A stretch of DNA of 64,000 nt from Nocardia rosealba (GTDB lineage Bacteria > Actinomycetota > Actinomycetes > Mycobacteriales > Mycobacteriaceae): the NCBI RefSeq assembly GCF_020216065.1, contig NZ_JAIWNA010000003.1:14882-78881 (forward strand). The letters run 5' to 3'. How positions within the stretch are numbered: position 1 is the first letter of the stretch; each line of letters begins with the position of its first letter. The translations under genes and the position numbers were made by a program. Positions 28,028-37,233 of this stretch are shown here, piece after piece. A model generated the notes under the pieces. The model searched no databases. It had not been told where the DNA came from and saw nothing but the letters and a program-made list of their open reading frames with translations.

Positions 28028-29818
28028 ATGAGGACTCGGATGTTCACCACCTGTGCGGTGCTCGCGCTCGCGCTCTCCTCGGGCGCGTGTTCGACGGGTC
28101 CGCAGGGACCGGCGCCCGCCGCCCAGGATTTCGCCGAGGCCCTCGCCGACCGCGATCTGGTCACCGCGGGTGGTCTCACGACCGCGCCCGAGAAGGCCAC
28201 GGCCGCACTCACTTCCACCTGGGACGCCCTCCAGGCCGAGAAGCTGACCGTCCGCACTGGTGACGCGCGCGTGCAGGGCGACACCGCCACCGTCGACTAC
28301 ACCTACGAGTGGACATTGCCCAAGGGCCGCCGATGGACCTATTCGGGTGAACTGCAGATGGGCCGCAGTGACGGCCGCTGGCTGGTGCGCTGGACCTCCA
28401 CCGACATCCACCCCAAACTCGGCGACACCCAAAGCCTGGAGTTACGAACCCAACCCGCGCCGCGCGCGCGGGTCAACGAGTCGGCGGGCAGCGATGTGCT
28501 GGTGCCGGGCAAGGTGTCACGGGTGCGGTTCACGGTCGCCGACGCCCCGGATCCGGAGCGGGTCGCGGGTGCCCTGGCCGGTGCGCTGAGCCGCATCGAT
28601 CCGGTGGCTTACACCCCGCAGGCCATTCTGTCGGCCGCGCGCAAAGCCGATGGGGCGTACACGGTCGTTCTGCTCAGCGAGTACGAGGCCGAGACGCTCG
28701 GCGCTCACCTGATCGGTCTGCCGGGGGTGACGCTCACCCAGGAGTGGGACATGGTGCCCACCGATCGCAAGTTCGCCCCCGACCTGCTCACCCAGGTGCG
28801 CAAGACCGTGATCGCCGAGGTCGACGGCAAGGCGGGCTGGAGCGTGGTCACCCGCAACGCCAACGGCGCGGATCTCGATGTACTGCACGAGGTCCCGGCC
28901 CAGCCGGCACCGTCGTTCGCGCTCAGTATCGACCGTTTCGTGCAGAATTCGGCGCAGCACGCGGTCGACCTGCGCACCGAGCAGACGATGATGGTGGTGA
29001 TCCGGCCCTCGACCGGCGCGATTCTCGCGGTGGCCCAGAACAAGGCCGCCGACCGCGACGGACCGGTGGCCACGAGCGGTCAGTACCCGCCCGGCTCGAT
29101 CTTCAAGACGGTCACGGCGTCGGCCGCGATGGCGGCGGGGATCGCGACGCCCGAGACAGTGCTGCCCTGCCCGAGCCGGACAACCATCGGCGAGCGGACG
29201 ATTCCCAACTACAACCTCTTCTCGGTGGGTGATGTGCCGATGGCCACCGCCTACGAGCGCTCCTGCAACACCACCTTCGCGGGGCTGGCGAGCAGGCTCG
29301 AACCCGACGCGCTCACCGAGGCCGCCGCCCGCCTCGGTATCGGCCAGGACTACCGGGTGGCCGGGTTACCGACGCTGTCGGGGTCGGTGCCGCCCGCCGA
29401 CGGGCTGGTCCAGCGCGCCGAGGACGGCATCGGCCAGGGCCGGGTGGTGACGAGCCCGTTCGGGATGGCACTGATGGCCGCGGCGGTGGCGCACGGGTCG
29501 GCGCCGGTGCCGTATCTGATCGCGGGCAGGCCAACCGAGATCGTCGGTGAGCGGCCCGAACTCGCGCCCGAGGTGGTCGAGGGACTGCGTGCGATGATGC
29601 GGATGGTGGTCACCGGCGGCACCGCCGAACGCATCCGCGATCAGGGCGAGGTGTACGGCAAGACCGGTGAGGCGGAGGTCGACGGCGGATCGCACTCGTG
29701 GTTCGTCGGCTATCGCGGCGACATCGCCTTCGCGACACTGCTGGTCAAGGGTGGCAGTTCCGACAACGCGGTCGCCGTCACCCGTGACATGTTCGCGGCG
29801 CTGCCGCCCGGCTACTGA
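28028..29818 (+). CDS. Penicillin-binding lipoprotein (PBP-lipo/Rv2864c type)
   Basis: 596 aa. A lipoprotein signal ends SSGAC at Cys21. An NTF2-like MecA_N domain (about 27-140) is followed by a dimerisation region and a transpeptidase domain with SxxK at Ser357 (PPGSIFK), SxN at Ser412 (RSCNTT) and KTG at Lys545. All active-site motifs are intact, so it should cross-link peptidoglycan and bind beta-lactams. The ATG at 28028 is favoured over a GTG two codons earlier. Its 3' end overlaps the convergent small secreted gene by 7 bases. Confidence 0.92.
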   Translation: MRTRMFTTCAVLALALSSGACSTGPQGPAPAAQDFAEALADRDLVTAGGLTTAPEKATAALTSTWDALQAEKLTVRTGDARVQGDTATVDYTYEWTLPKGRRWTYSGELQMGRSDGRWLVRWTSTDIHPKLGDTQSLELRTQPAPRARVNESAGSDVLVPGKVSRVRFTVADAPDPERVAGALAGALSRIDPVAYTPQAILSAARKADGAYTVVLLSEYEAETLGAHLIGLPGVTLTQEWDMVPTDRKFAPDLLTQVRKTVIAEVDGKAGWSVVTRNANGADLDVLHEVPAQPAPSFALSIDRFVQNSAQHAVDLRTEQTMMVVIRPSTGAILAVAQNKAADRDGPVATSGQYPPGSIFKTVTASAAMAAGIATPETVLPCPSRTTIGERTIPNYNLFSVGDVPMATAYERSCNTTFAGLASRLEPDALTEAAARLGIGQDYRVAGLPTLSGSVPPADGLVQRAEDGIGQGRVVTSPFGMALMAAAVAHGSAPVPYLIAGRPTEIVGERPELAPEVVEGLRAMMRMVVTGGTAERIRDQGEVYGKTGEAEVDGGSHSWFVGYRGDIAFATLLVKGGSSDNAVAVTRDMFAALPPGY

Positions 29819-30003
29819 GCGCGATACGGCGGGACGACGTAGGCGTCTTTGTCGGTGTGCTCGACCGCGTCGCGATGGACCACTTCATAGCCGGGCGCCG
29901 GTTTGGGCGGCGCGGATTGGACTCGGGCGTCGAGCAGATCGATGGCCATGGCACCGCCGAGAATCATTCCGGCGGTGGTCAAAATCAGGGTGGAACGGCT
30001 CAT
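29812..30003 (-). CDS. Small secreted or membrane-anchored hypothetical protein
   Basis: 63 aa from the ATG at 30003, which has GGGAGAC a few bases upstream. The first 20 residues (MSRSTLILTTAGMILGGAMA) form a signal or anchor, followed by a short hydrophilic part with PPKPAPGYEVVHRD and DKDAYVVPPYRAQ. No family recognised. It overlaps the PBP 3' end on the opposite strand. Coding is supported by the ribosome binding site and signal-like start only. Confidence 0.55.
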   Translation of the reverse strand: MSRSTLILTTAGMILGGAMAIDLLDARVQSAPPKPAPGYEVVHRDAVEHTDKDAYVVPPYRAQ

Positions 30004-30213
30004 ATTCGTCTCCCTCGTCCAGGGTTTCGACGTGTTCCGAATGGGAGAACCGTAGAACGCGGAAGCGCTCGGCAACAGGCGGCGGCAGTAAGCGACACAC
30101 AATTGTTGCCATATGTGCGGGCGTGTTCGAACGTAATCGCTATGCGACCGTGACGATCCGCCGTCGCGATCGAACGCGCTGCTCAGCGGGTACGTGCAAA
30201 TGAAATTGCATTG

Positions 30214-30711
30214 TCACGCACGTTGCAGGGTCGCGCTCAGATGATGTTGCAGGGATTCGCCGACGGCGGCCATCCGCAGCGTGTACTCGATGGTGTCGCC
30301 GGTCACATGGAAGGAACGGCCTACCGCGGTCACCGATTTCGCCGACCCGCTCAACCCGATATTCGTCGAATTCAATTCGAGTCGAATTCCGTCGACGGTT
30401 TCGGTGAGTGTTCCCTCGCAGATCTCGGTGATTCCGGTGGGGTGGGCGAGCACCAGCTCGACCCTGCCGGGTGCGGGCGCGCGCAGATAGCCCGTCTCCG
30501 CGTGCAGCGGGCGGCCGTCGTCGGCGGCCTTGGTCCGCTGCCGGTACGTCAGGAACGGGCGGCCCAGATGACCGAAGGTGATCTCCTCGAGGTAATCGAA
30601 GGGATCGATGGTCGGGTACTCACCGTGACCTCGCCCGCGCCAGGTACCGAGCAGCGGTGCCAGGGCGGCGACGGCGGGATGCGGGGCGATGGGCGCGCTT
30701 GGTTCGACCAC
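30214..30711 (-). CDS. Nitrobindin-like heme-binding beta-barrel protein
   Basis: 165 aa, DUF1794/nitrobindin family (Rv2717c-like). The hallmark [14 protein letters not shown] lies at 22-35, with [25 protein letters not shown] and the C-terminal LQHHLSATL containing the candidate heme-ligand His. Members bind ferric heme and isomerise peroxynitrite to nitrate. The GTG at 30711 gives the family length. A very long upstream in-frame opening through the neighbouring + strand genes is an antisense shadow. Confidence 0.87.
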   Translation of the reverse strand: MVEPSAPIAPHPAVAALAPLLGTWRGRGHGEYPTIDPFDYLEEITFGHLGRPFLTYRQRTKAADDGRPLHAETGYLRAPAPGRVELVLAHPTGITEICEGTLTETVDGIRLELNSTNIGLSGSAKSVTAVGRSFHVTGDTIEYTLRMAAVGESLQHHLSATLQRA

Positions 30712-30825
30712 GCGCGACAGCCTAGACCTGCCACCACAGCCATGTTCACGGCACACCGTCACACGGGTCGGGATAAGGTCAGCGTCGCCTGAACGCCGTC
30801 CGGCGGAGGTCGAAAGGAATGAACG

Positions 30826-32172
30826 TTGAACGGACATGTGAGGGGCACCCGCCGGGTGCTGTCCGGGCCGGTGCGCGGTGCGGTTCTCGGCGCGGTGCTC
30901 TTGGTCGCTGCCGCGTGCTCGAGCACCGATCCGGCGGGCGACGGTGTCGCCGCCCTCGACGGCAACCGGTACAGCCGAACCGATCTGGCCGCCAGCTCCG
31001 ACTCCTATCACGCCCAATTCACCATCGCCGAGATGGTCGACGCCTGGGGTCTGGCGAATCGTCCCAAGGGCGCGGGCGGACATTTCTGGGTCGGCGCGGG
31101 TGGTAAGTCGTTCCAGTTCCTCGGTGATGTCAGCGAGTCGGCGGATCCGGCATTGCAGAAACTCACCAGGGACCAGTTCGAATCCGTCGCGATCCCGGGC
31201 ACCGATGCCGACCCGTCCGACAAGTCGGCGGGCAAGACGACCGGTGTGGTGTTCAACCCCGCCCCGATCAATTCCGATCTGTTCGCGGTGCGCGACCAAT
31301 GGGTCGATCTGAACGGAATGCCGGTCCCGCTCGGCGGTTCGGCGCGATTCATCGTCGGCACCGATTCCGGCCGGATCAACGCCTGGACCGAGCAGGCCCC
31401 CGACGGAGCCGTCATCCGCCGCAACGGCGGCGCCAACCAGGTTTTCGACGGTTCGGCCCAGGGCATGTCGTTCCTCGGGCTCGCGCTCGCACCCTCCGGT
31501 GACAAACTGCTGGCCGCCGACTTCGGCGCCGACCCGCAGATCCGCACCTTCGACAAGTTCTGGCAGCCGGTGGCGACCACTGGCTTCGCCAATCCGTTCG
31601 CCACCGGCAAGCCCATCGACCCCGCCAGTCCGGAGAAGGGCAACAAGGCCGTTCCCGGTGACCCGGCACCGTTCAACATCACCACGGTCGGCAGCCGGGT
31701 GTTCGTCTCCTACGCCGTGACCAAGGCCGACAAGAAGGACCCCGAGGCCTTCGACAAGGGCGAGGAGGTCTCGCTCGACGCCAAGGCCGACGAAGCGGCC
31801 GACGGCACCCCGGACAAGGGCAAGGTCGCCGAATTCGACGCGGCGGGCAAGCTGGTGCGCATCATCGACGACGGCGGGCGCCTCAACGCACCGTGGGCGG
31901 TGACGATCGCGCCGTCGAATTTCGGTGCACTCTCGGGCAAGTTGCTGATCGGCAATTCCGGTGGTCTCGGCCGGGTCCTCGCCTTCGACGACACCACCGG
32001 AACCTTCGTCGACTACCTGCGCGACAGCGACGGCGAGCCGGTGCAGATCGAGGGACTGTGGGCGTTGACGTTCGGCAACGGTGAGAGCGCGGGCGACGCC
32101 GACGCGCTGTACTTCACCGCAGGCCCACGTGAGGAGAAGGACGGACTGTTCGGCAGTCTGCGCGCGCTGTAG
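30826..32172 (+). CDS. TIGR03118-family lipoprotein
   Basis: 448 aa. The signal ends LLVAAAC (Cys31), so a lipoprotein. The mature part matches the TIGR03118 layout: [59 protein letters not shown] and [20 protein letters not shown], a probable beta-propeller of about six repeats. Function is unknown. Start is TTG at 30826 with GAAAGGA upstream; a GTG four codons later is the alternative. It is followed by a hairpin. Confidence 0.82.
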   Translation: MNGHVRGTRRVLSGPVRGAVLGAVLLVAAACSSTDPAGDGVAALDGNRYSRTDLAASSDSYHAQFTIAEMVDAWGLANRPKGAGGHFWVGAGGKSFQFLGDVSESADPALQKLTRDQFESVAIPGTDADPSDKSAGKTTGVVFNPAPINSDLFAVRDQWVDLNGMPVPLGGSARFIVGTDSGRINAWTEQAPDGAVIRRNGGANQVFDGSAQGMSFLGLALAPSGDKLLAADFGADPQIRTFDKFWQPVATTGFANPFATGKPIDPASPEKGNKAVPGDPAPFNITTVGSRVFVSYAVTKADKKDPEAFDKGEEVSLDAKADEAADGTPDKGKVAEFDAAGKLVRIIDDGGRLNAPWAVTIAPSNFGALSGKLLIGNSGGLGRVLAFDDTTGTFVDYLRDSDGEPVQIEGLWALTFGNGESAGDADALYFTAGPREEKDGLFGSLRAL

Positions 32173-32191
32173 CGCGGCGGGCACACGCCAG

Positions 32192-32229
32192 GCGAACAGG
32201 ACAACCTGGATGTCCGCAGGCCTGTTCGC
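32192..32229 (+). terminator. Hairpin after the TIGR03118 gene
   Basis: GCGAACAGG (32192-32200) pairs perfectly with CCTGTTCGC (32221-32229), 20 bases after the stop codon; a weaker 5-bp stem can form in the loop. No T-run, so termination is only probable. Confidence 0.45.
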
Positions 32230-32301
32230 TTCCGTCTGGCATCGTGGTAGGGGACAGTGGTGGCGGAGTGTTTGCCGGGGTGGCCGAGCCGGAGGTGCCA
32301 G

Positions 32302-32766
32302 ATGACGGTGATGCGCTGTGAGACGCGGTTTTCGGTCGACCGGACCAGGTTGCCCGGACGTGAGCTGATGCTCGCCGCGTTCCGTGGAATGGCCGAGGGC
32401 TACCACCCGGTGCTGCACGCGGCGGCCGAGCTCGCGGTGCTGCACCAGGTGCGCGACCGCACGCCGGCCTTCGAGGCGCCCGGCCTCGACCGTCGCCGGG
32501 CGCAGCTGATGCGCGCGATCGACCGCTGGGTGATCCTGGCCGCCCCGCTGCCCTCGGCCACCGCTGCCGAGCACTGCGAAACCCTCGGCATGCTCGTCGA
32601 CCGGCTCGCCGCGCACAGCGCGCGACTGTTCGTCACGATGGCCGACGCCACCGACGCGCAGTTCTACGACGAGTGGGCCCGGCTCGACGACCTCGCCGAG
32701 AGCTACCAGCGTCTCATCGACGATCTGTGGGCCGGTTCCCGCTGTCTTCCCTCGGTCGTCCACTGA
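32302..32766 (+). CDS. DUF4254 family protein (copy A)
   Basis: 154 aa. Pattern of DUF4254: [50 protein letters not shown] and [20 protein letters not shown] followed by GSRCLP. Predicted all-helical and cytosolic; function unknown. ATG at 32302 with GGAGGTG upstream. Compared with copy B at 34834 it lacks the LPTAP start and has a longer Thr/Arg-rich N-terminus. A thioesterase and a DUF5753 regulator lie between the two copies. Confidence 0.8.
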   Translation: MTVMRCETRFSVDRTRLPGRELMLAAFRGMAEGYHPVLHAAAELAVLHQVRDRTPAFEAPGLDRRRAQLMRAIDRWVILAAPLPSATAAEHCETLGMLVDRLAAHSARLFVTMADATDAQFYDEWARLDDLAESYQRLIDDLWAGSRCLPSVVH

Positions 32767-32822
32767 CCGATGCCCCCGGAATTGTTGGCTCGGTAGAACT
32801 TTCGTACGACGTACCATTTGTT

Positions 32823-33644
32823 GTGCGCACAGACGAGGAGCAGGCGCGGACCTGCGAGTGGTCCCGCGAGGTGTACGCCGAACCACGACCCGCTGCCGCG
32901 TTGTCGACCGTGCTGCCGATCCGTCCGCGCTCCAACTCGGTAGACGGCACACCGCTGTTCTGTCTCGCCGGTGAGGCGGGCCTGGCTTGGCCGTTCGCCT
33001 GCCTGCTCGCCCACCTCGAGCCGGAGGTACCCGTCTACGGACTGCAGACGCTTGTCGACCTGCCGACGATCGGCGACTACGCGCAGCACTTCCTGACCGA
33101 GATCCGCCGGATCGCTCCGCAGGGGCCGTACCGGTTGCTCGGATGGTCGGCGGGCGGCCTCGTCGCCCAGGAGATGGCGGTGCGGCTAGGGGAGGACAAG
33201 CAGGTTGTCCGGGTTGTCCTCCTGGGCACGGATGCCGGCGCCGGAACGCTGTCGCCGACGACGCCGGGCAGATTTGTCGAGCGTCTCATCGGCGTCGCGG
33301 ACAACGAATCCGGTTCGCCCACCCCGGAAACGGGCATTGACACATCAGCGGCCGAATCGACCGACAGGCTGGCGGGCACGATCGCCGTGACGGGCGACGG
33401 ATTGCGGCACCTGATCGATCACTCCGACGCGCTCGCACGCGCAGCGTCGACCCACCGCCCACGGAGCCTGCCCGGCGATCTCGTCCTGGTCGTCCCCGAG
33501 CGCGATCGACCCGATGCGACTGCCGTGGTGGGGGATTGGCGACGGATGGCGGGCACAGTGACGGGCCATGCCGTCGACGCGACCCTCGACGACCTCCTCG
33601 CACCCGAGGTCCTCGCCCAGATCGCCGACCTGCTCACCGAATGA
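32823..33644 (+). CDS. Stand-alone thioesterase-domain protein
   Basis: 273 aa, alpha/beta-hydrolase of the NRPS/PKS thioesterase type. [18 protein letters not shown] (about 45-62) and VPVYGLQTL resemble the integrated thioesterases of NRPSs, and [15 protein letters not shown] carries Ser109; D137 (LLGTDAG) and a late His in TGHAVD complete a plausible triad. No carrier or condensation domain is nearby, so the substrate is unknown. The GTG at 32823 is the first plausible start; the in-frame upstream extension lies over copy A of DUF4254. Confidence 0.78.
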   Translation: MRTDEEQARTCEWSREVYAEPRPAAALSTVLPIRPRSNSVDGTPLFCLAGEAGLAWPFACLLAHLEPEVPVYGLQTLVDLPTIGDYAQHFLTEIRRIAPQGPYRLLGWSAGGLVAQEMAVRLGEDKQVVRVVLLGTDAGAGTLSPTTPGRFVERLIGVADNESGSPTPETGIDTSAAESTDRLAGTIAVTGDGLRHLIDHSDALARAASTHRPRSLPGDLVLVVPERDRPDATAVVGDWRRMAGTVTGHAVDATLDDLLAPEVLAQIADLLTE

Positions 33645-33650
33645 GTGCAG

Positions 33651-34532
33651 CTACCGCTTTCGATCCAGCCCGGCCGCGATCTCGTCGCGTGCCCGCTGAA
33701 TCAGCGCGGCGGAATCACGTGGGCTCAGCGCCATGGCCCGCAACTGGTCGAAGATCACGCCGAACCGGCGGATCTCCGAATGACCTTCCACCAGGTCGTG
33801 CACCGACATGCTCTCCACGTACACCAGTTCGGGGTCGACGGGATTGCGGAAGTCGAGCAGCGTGAACGACCCGGCCATGCCGGGATGCGCGCCCGCCTCG
33901 AACGGCAGGACCTGCAGGATCACGTTCTTGCGCTTGGTCTCCTCCAGCAGCCGGTCGAGCTGGCCGACCATGGTCACCGGACCGCCGACCACCCGGCGGA
34001 TGGCGGCCTCGTCCATCACCACCCACAGCTCGAGCGGATCGTCCTTCGTCAGGTTGACCGCGCGGTCCATGCGCGCCTTGGCCCGGCTCTCCATCACGGA
34101 GGCATCGAGGCGCGGCATCGACGTATCGATCACCGCCGCCGCGTATTCGAAGGTCTGCAACAGGCCGGGCACAGTTGAGGTCTGGTACTGACGTGCCGAA
34201 AGTGCTTCCGCCTCGAAGTTGATGTAGGTGGCGTAGACATCGGACAACGCGCCTTCGTACGCATGTGACATACCCGGTTTGAGCGCGTCGCTGAGCAGGC
34301 TCATGGCCTCCTCGCGCATTTTGTCGCTCACCTGGTACAGGTCGAGCATCGCGCTGAGAGTGCGCCGCTGCGGGCGCGCCTGCGCCATTTCGATGCGGTA
34401 CAGCGTCGTCACGTTGATGCCGGTGCGCGCGCTCACGTCCTCTTTGCTGAGCTGGGCGGATTCGCGCAGCTCACGGAGCATCGCGGCGAGCCTGCGAAGC
34501 CGGACGGTGAGTGTGGTTCGCTTGCCTGCCAT
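33651..34532 (-). CDS. XRE-type regulator with DUF5753 domain
   Basis: 293 aa. Helix-turn-helix (about 14-70: MLRELRESAQLSKEDVSART, then GINVTTLYRIEMAQARP) followed by the DUF5753 domain (about 110-280; STVPGLLQTFEYAAAVI, DEAAIRRVVGGPVTMVGQL, LPFEAGAHPGMAGSFTLLDF). These actinobacterial regulators are usually paired with a small partner protein; here the neighbours are DUF4254 proteins and a thioesterase. Its stop is 7 bases from the thioesterase stop, convergent. ATG start; the promoter region holds a repeated GTCACGTG. Confidence 0.88.
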   Translation of the reverse strand: MAGKRTTLTVRLRRLAAMLRELRESAQLSKEDVSARTGINVTTLYRIEMAQARPQRRTLSAMLDLYQVSDKMREEAMSLLSDALKPGMSHAYEGALSDVYATYINFEAEALSARQYQTSTVPGLLQTFEYAAAVIDTSMPRLDASVMESRAKARMDRAVNLTKDDPLELWVVMDEAAIRRVVGGPVTMVGQLDRLLEETKRKNVILQVLPFEAGAHPGMAGSFTLLDFRNPVDPELVYVESMSVHDLVEGHSEIRRFGVIFDQLRAMALSPRDSAALIQRARDEIAAGLDRKR

Positions 34533-34833
34533 GGGTGCCCCTTCGCCTGTGGCGCGTCACGTGAATCGCATTATTGCGCTGCTCGCCCATGCTGTCACGT
34601 GTTCGGGAAAGAATGCCGGTCGGCCTGTTCGCAGGTGGTCAAGTGACCCGCGGTTCTGTCAGGGCGGCTTTACTGCAGGAGTGACAACGCAATCTTGCGT
34701 TTCCCGTTGTGAGCGAGCATGATCCAGTTAGCCTGGTTGCGAGCAAGCCGAACAGAAGACCGGGATAACCGAATCGAGAGCCAATCATGTTGGTATACAA
34801 ATCTTGGGTGTCGGGTGAATTCGGGGCGTTGCG
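34533..34833. promoter_or_regulatory. 301-bp divergent promoter region of the DUF5753 regulator and DUF4254 copy B
   Basis: No gene seen. The region is less GC-rich than its flanks. It contains two exact GTCACGTG octamers at 34556-34563 and 34594-34601, close to the regulator's start, and TATACA at 34794-34799 as a candidate -10 for copy B. The octamers are plausible operators for the adjacent regulator (inference). Confidence 0.5.
34556..34601. promoter_or_regulatory. Repeated GTCACGTG operator candidate
   Basis: Two exact copies of GTCACGTG start 38 bases apart (34556 and 34594), roughly four helical turns less a few bases, 24 and 62 bases upstream of the DUF5753 regulator start. The CACGTG core is palindromic, as expected for a dimeric HTH protein. 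Autoregulation is inference. Confidence 0.4.
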
Positions 34834-35280
34834 ATGAGCGCGCCGGTGATGGGTGGGGTACTGCCGACGGCGCCACAATTGTTGTGCGCCTTTCAGGGGC
34901 GGCGTTTCCAGGATCGCGAATTGCTGCGATCGGCACACGCGCTCGCTGAGCTGCACGAACGGCGGGCACAGGTGCGTGACGCCGCATTGATCGCCGAAAT
35001 AGATTGCCGTCGCGGAGAACTCGTCGACGACATCAACGACTGGATTGTCGCCGAGATTCCGGTGAACAGAACAGGCGCGTCGTTGCATACCGAAAGTCTC
35101 GGCGCCGTCGTCGACCGGATGGCGCGCAGCTGGGTGGATGCCAACCAGGCCATCGACCTGGACGGCGCGCGAAGCGACAGCACGCACAAGCATTGGTATC
35201 ACCTTGCCGAACTGGTCGACGGCTACACCGACCTCGTCACCGATGTGATCGGTGGCAGGCGAAGGCTGCCCGAGCAGTAA
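34834..35280 (+). CDS. DUF4254 family protein (copy B)
   Basis: 148 aa, textbook DUF4254: LPTAPQLLCAFQG, LRSAHALAELHERRAQV, CRRGELVDDINDWIV, LHTESLGAVVDRMARSWVDA and HLAELVDGYTDLVTDVIGG followed by RRRLP. Cytosolic, all-helical, function unknown. ATG at 34834; a second ATG five codons later is possible because no strong ribosome binding site is visible. It is the more typical of the two copies in this locus. Confidence 0.83.
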   Translation: MSAPVMGGVLPTAPQLLCAFQGRRFQDRELLRSAHALAELHERRAQVRDAALIAEIDCRRGELVDDINDWIVAEIPVNRTGASLHTESLGAVVDRMARSWVDANQAIDLDGARSDSTHKHWYHLAELVDGYTDLVTDVIGGRRRLPEQ

Positions 35281-35283
35281 GGG

Positions 35284-36006
35284 CTACGTGGGTTCCGGTG
35301 ACAGCCTCGCCTCGAAGGCGACGCGGTCACCACGATAGAGCGAGCGCACCCGTTCGATGGGTGTGCCGTCCGCATCGACACTTCGCCTGTGCAGCAGCAA
35401 CATCGGTAGTGCGGTCGTGCTTTCGAGCAGGCCCGCTTCCCGTGGCGAGGCGAGAACGGTCTCGATGCGTTCCCGCGCACCGGCAAAGCTCACGCCGGTG
35501 GCGCGGATCGCGGCGTAGAGCGACGTGGTTGGGTCGTAACTGCCACGAAGCCCGCCGAAACGATGCAGTGGCAGATAGGTGCTTTCCAAGCCGATACGTT
35601 CACCGTCGGCGAGCAGGACGCGTTCGAGGTGCATCACCGGCGTGCCGGGTGCCACCTCGAGATCGGTCGCGGTCTGCGCGTCGGCGGGAACGTCTTCCCA
35701 GGCGACGACTATGCGGCCGGGTACGCGGCCGAGGCTGATCGCGCCCTCGGTGTAGGAGCGCAGCGACAGCGGCTGGGTGAGTTTGGGCCGCGACACAACC
35801 GTTCCGCGCCCGCGCCGGCGAATCCTGCCCTCCACCAGCAGTTCTCGCAGCGCGTGGCGCACCGTCTCGCGCGCCACTCCGAAGCGGGTGGCGAGATCGC
35901 GTTCCGACGGCACCGGGTCGCCCTCGTCGAGTTCGGCGAGGATCGCGTCGATTTCGGTGCGGACGCGGAACACCTTCGGGACGCGCGTGGTGTGCGGTGA
36001 ATCCAT
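35284..36006 (-). CDS. GntR/UTRA regulator of the phosphonate locus
   Basis: 240 aa. Winged helix (about 15-75: VPSERDLATRFGVARETVRH, then RIRRRGRGTVVSRP) plus a UTRA ligand-binding domain (about 90-235; MHLERVLLADGERIGLESTY). It is divergent from the FAD oxidase gene and next to two palindromes with GGTCTAKACC cores, one 20 bases from its own start. By context it senses an aminophosphonate or a derivative and controls the downstream operon and itself; this is inference. Confidence 0.9.
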   Translation of the reverse strand: MDSPHTTRVPKVFRVRTEIDAILAELDEGDPVPSERDLATRFGVARETVRHALRELLVEGRIRRRGRGTVVSRPKLTQPLSLRSYTEGAISLGRVPGRIVVAWEDVPADAQTATDLEVAPGTPVMHLERVLLADGERIGLESTYLPLHRFGGLRGSYDPTTSLYAAIRATGVSFAGARERIETVLASPREAGLLESTTALPMLLLHRRSVDADGTPIERVRSLYRGDRVAFEARLSPEPT

Positions 36007-36025
36007 GCCGCTCAGCGTACCCGGA

Positions 36026-36039
36026 TTGGTCTATACCAA
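36026..36039. promoter_or_regulatory. GntR operator 1
   Basis: TTGGTCTATACCAA, an imperfect palindrome with perfect TTGGT/ACCAA arms, beginning 20 bases from the gntR start codon. It shares the GGTCTA-ACC core with operator 2. Confidence 0.65.
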
Positions 36040-36074
36040 AAGTTAACGCGGTGTTCGCTCCGGCCACACCTATC

Positions 36075-36084
36075 GGTCTAGACC
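36075..36084. promoter_or_regulatory. GntR operator 2
   Basis: GGTCTAGACC, a perfect 10-bp palindrome, ending 20 bases before the start codon of the FAD oxidase gene. The two operators are thus placed symmetrically in the 97-bp divergent region. TGGTCTAGACCA-like sites are typical for GntR/UTRA regulators of phosphonate genes (family knowledge). Confidence 0.7.
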
Positions 36085-36103
36085 ATTTGCCACTATCGGT
36101 GCC

Positions 36104-37231
36104 ATGCGATTGGTCATCATCGGTGGTGGGATTCTCGGCACGGCGCACGCCTGGGCCGCGATAGCCCGCGGCCACGAGGTCGTCCACCTGGAACGCGAAC
36201 GCGAGGCGCGCGGCGCGACGGTCCGCAACTTCGGCCTGGTCTGGGTATCCGGGCGGTCGGCGGGCGAACTGAAACTCACGCTGCGTTCGCGCGAGCTGTG
36301 GGAGGAGATCGGTGGTCGCGTCGCGGGTGTCGGTTTCCGGCCCGCCGGGTCCATCACCCTGGTCCGCACCCCGGCGGAGCTGGCCGTCGCCGAGGCCGCC
36401 GCGGCGGGGCCGGCCGCTGTCGATCGCGGTTTCACCCTGCTCGAACCCGAGCAGGTGCTGGCGCGTAACCCGGCGCTGCGCGGCAAATACCTTGCCGGCC
36501 TGCACTGTTCGACCGACGCGGCGGTGGAGTCGCGCCAGGCGCTGCCCGCGTTGCGTGCCCACATGGCCGCCAGCGGCCGCTACACCTTCCACGAGTCGAC
36601 CGAGGCCCGGTCGGTCACCGATACCGGCGCCGGTGCGGTGGTGCTCGACGATCAGGGCCGCCGTCACGAGGCCGACCTGGTCGTGCACTGCCCCGGCGCG
36701 GCGCATTCCGGGCTCACCCGGGAACTGGCCGGTGTGCTGCCGGTGCGCCGGGTGCGGTTGCAGATGATGCAGACCGAGCCGCTCGGCGAAGAACTCACCA
36801 CGGCGATCGCCGACGGCGACAGCTTCCGCTACTACCCGGGTTTCGCCGGCCCCCAGGTGGATTCGCTCACGCGCGAACAGTCGCAGACCGCCACCGCCGC
36901 CGAGCACAAGATGCAACTGCTGTGTGTGCAGCGGCTGCACGGCGGGCTGACCATCGGCGACACCCACGAATACACCGAACCGTTCGCCTTCGACGTCGAC
37001 GAAGCGCCCTACGACCACCTCACCGAGGTGACCGAGGAACTGCTCGGCCGCAAGCTGCCACGCGTGGTGCGCCGCTGGGCGGGTGTCTACAGCCAGAGCG
37101 TCGACCCGGACGCCATCGTCACGCGGGTGCGGGCCGACACCAACGTGTGGGTAGTGACCGGCCCCGGTGGTCGCGGCATGACGCTGGGCCCCGCCCTCGG
37201 CGAACAAACCGCCGACGAGATCGGACTGTGA
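36104..37231 (+). CDS. FAD-dependent oxidoreductase, phosphonate type (TIGR03364-like)
   Basis: 375 aa. N-terminal dinucleotide motif LVIIGGGILGTAHAWAA with the acidic partner in HEVVHLERE; DAO-type fold with VVHCPGAAHSGLTRELAG and a late GPGGRGMTLGPALGEQTADE. This subgroup occurs with phosphonatase-like hydrolases, and characterised relatives oxidise aminoethylphosphonate or its N-alkyl forms to phosphonoacetaldehyde. Context (HAD hydrolase and importer downstream) fits. ATG start; the next gene begins 2 bases after its stop. Confidence 0.85.
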   Translation: MRLVIIGGGILGTAHAWAAIARGHEVVHLEREREARGATVRNFGLVWVSGRSAGELKLTLRSRELWEEIGGRVAGVGFRPAGSITLVRTPAELAVAEAAAAGPAAVDRGFTLLEPEQVLARNPALRGKYLAGLHCSTDAAVESRQALPALRAHMAASGRYTFHESTEARSVTDTGAGAVVLDDQGRRHEADLVVHCPGAAHSGLTRELAGVLPVRRVRLQMMQTEPLGEELTTAIADGDSFRYYPGFAGPQVDSLTREQSQTATAAEHKMQLLCVQRLHGGLTIGDTHEYTEPFAFDVDEAPYDHLTEVTEELLGRKLPRVVRRWAGVYSQSVDPDAIVTRVRADTNVWVVTGPGGRGMTLGPALGEQTADEIGL

Positions 37232-37233
37232 GG

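Noticed and set aside
30195..30210. TGCAA/TTGCA inverted repeat between two minus-strand genes
   Set aside because: Only 5-bp arms with no T-run; too weak for a terminator or operator call.
30214..32952. A 912-codon minus-strand frame covering the TIGR03118 and DUF4254 genes
   Set aside because: Only its last 165 codons look like a protein (nitrobindin). The rest is antisense to well-supported genes and typical of GC-rich shadow frames.
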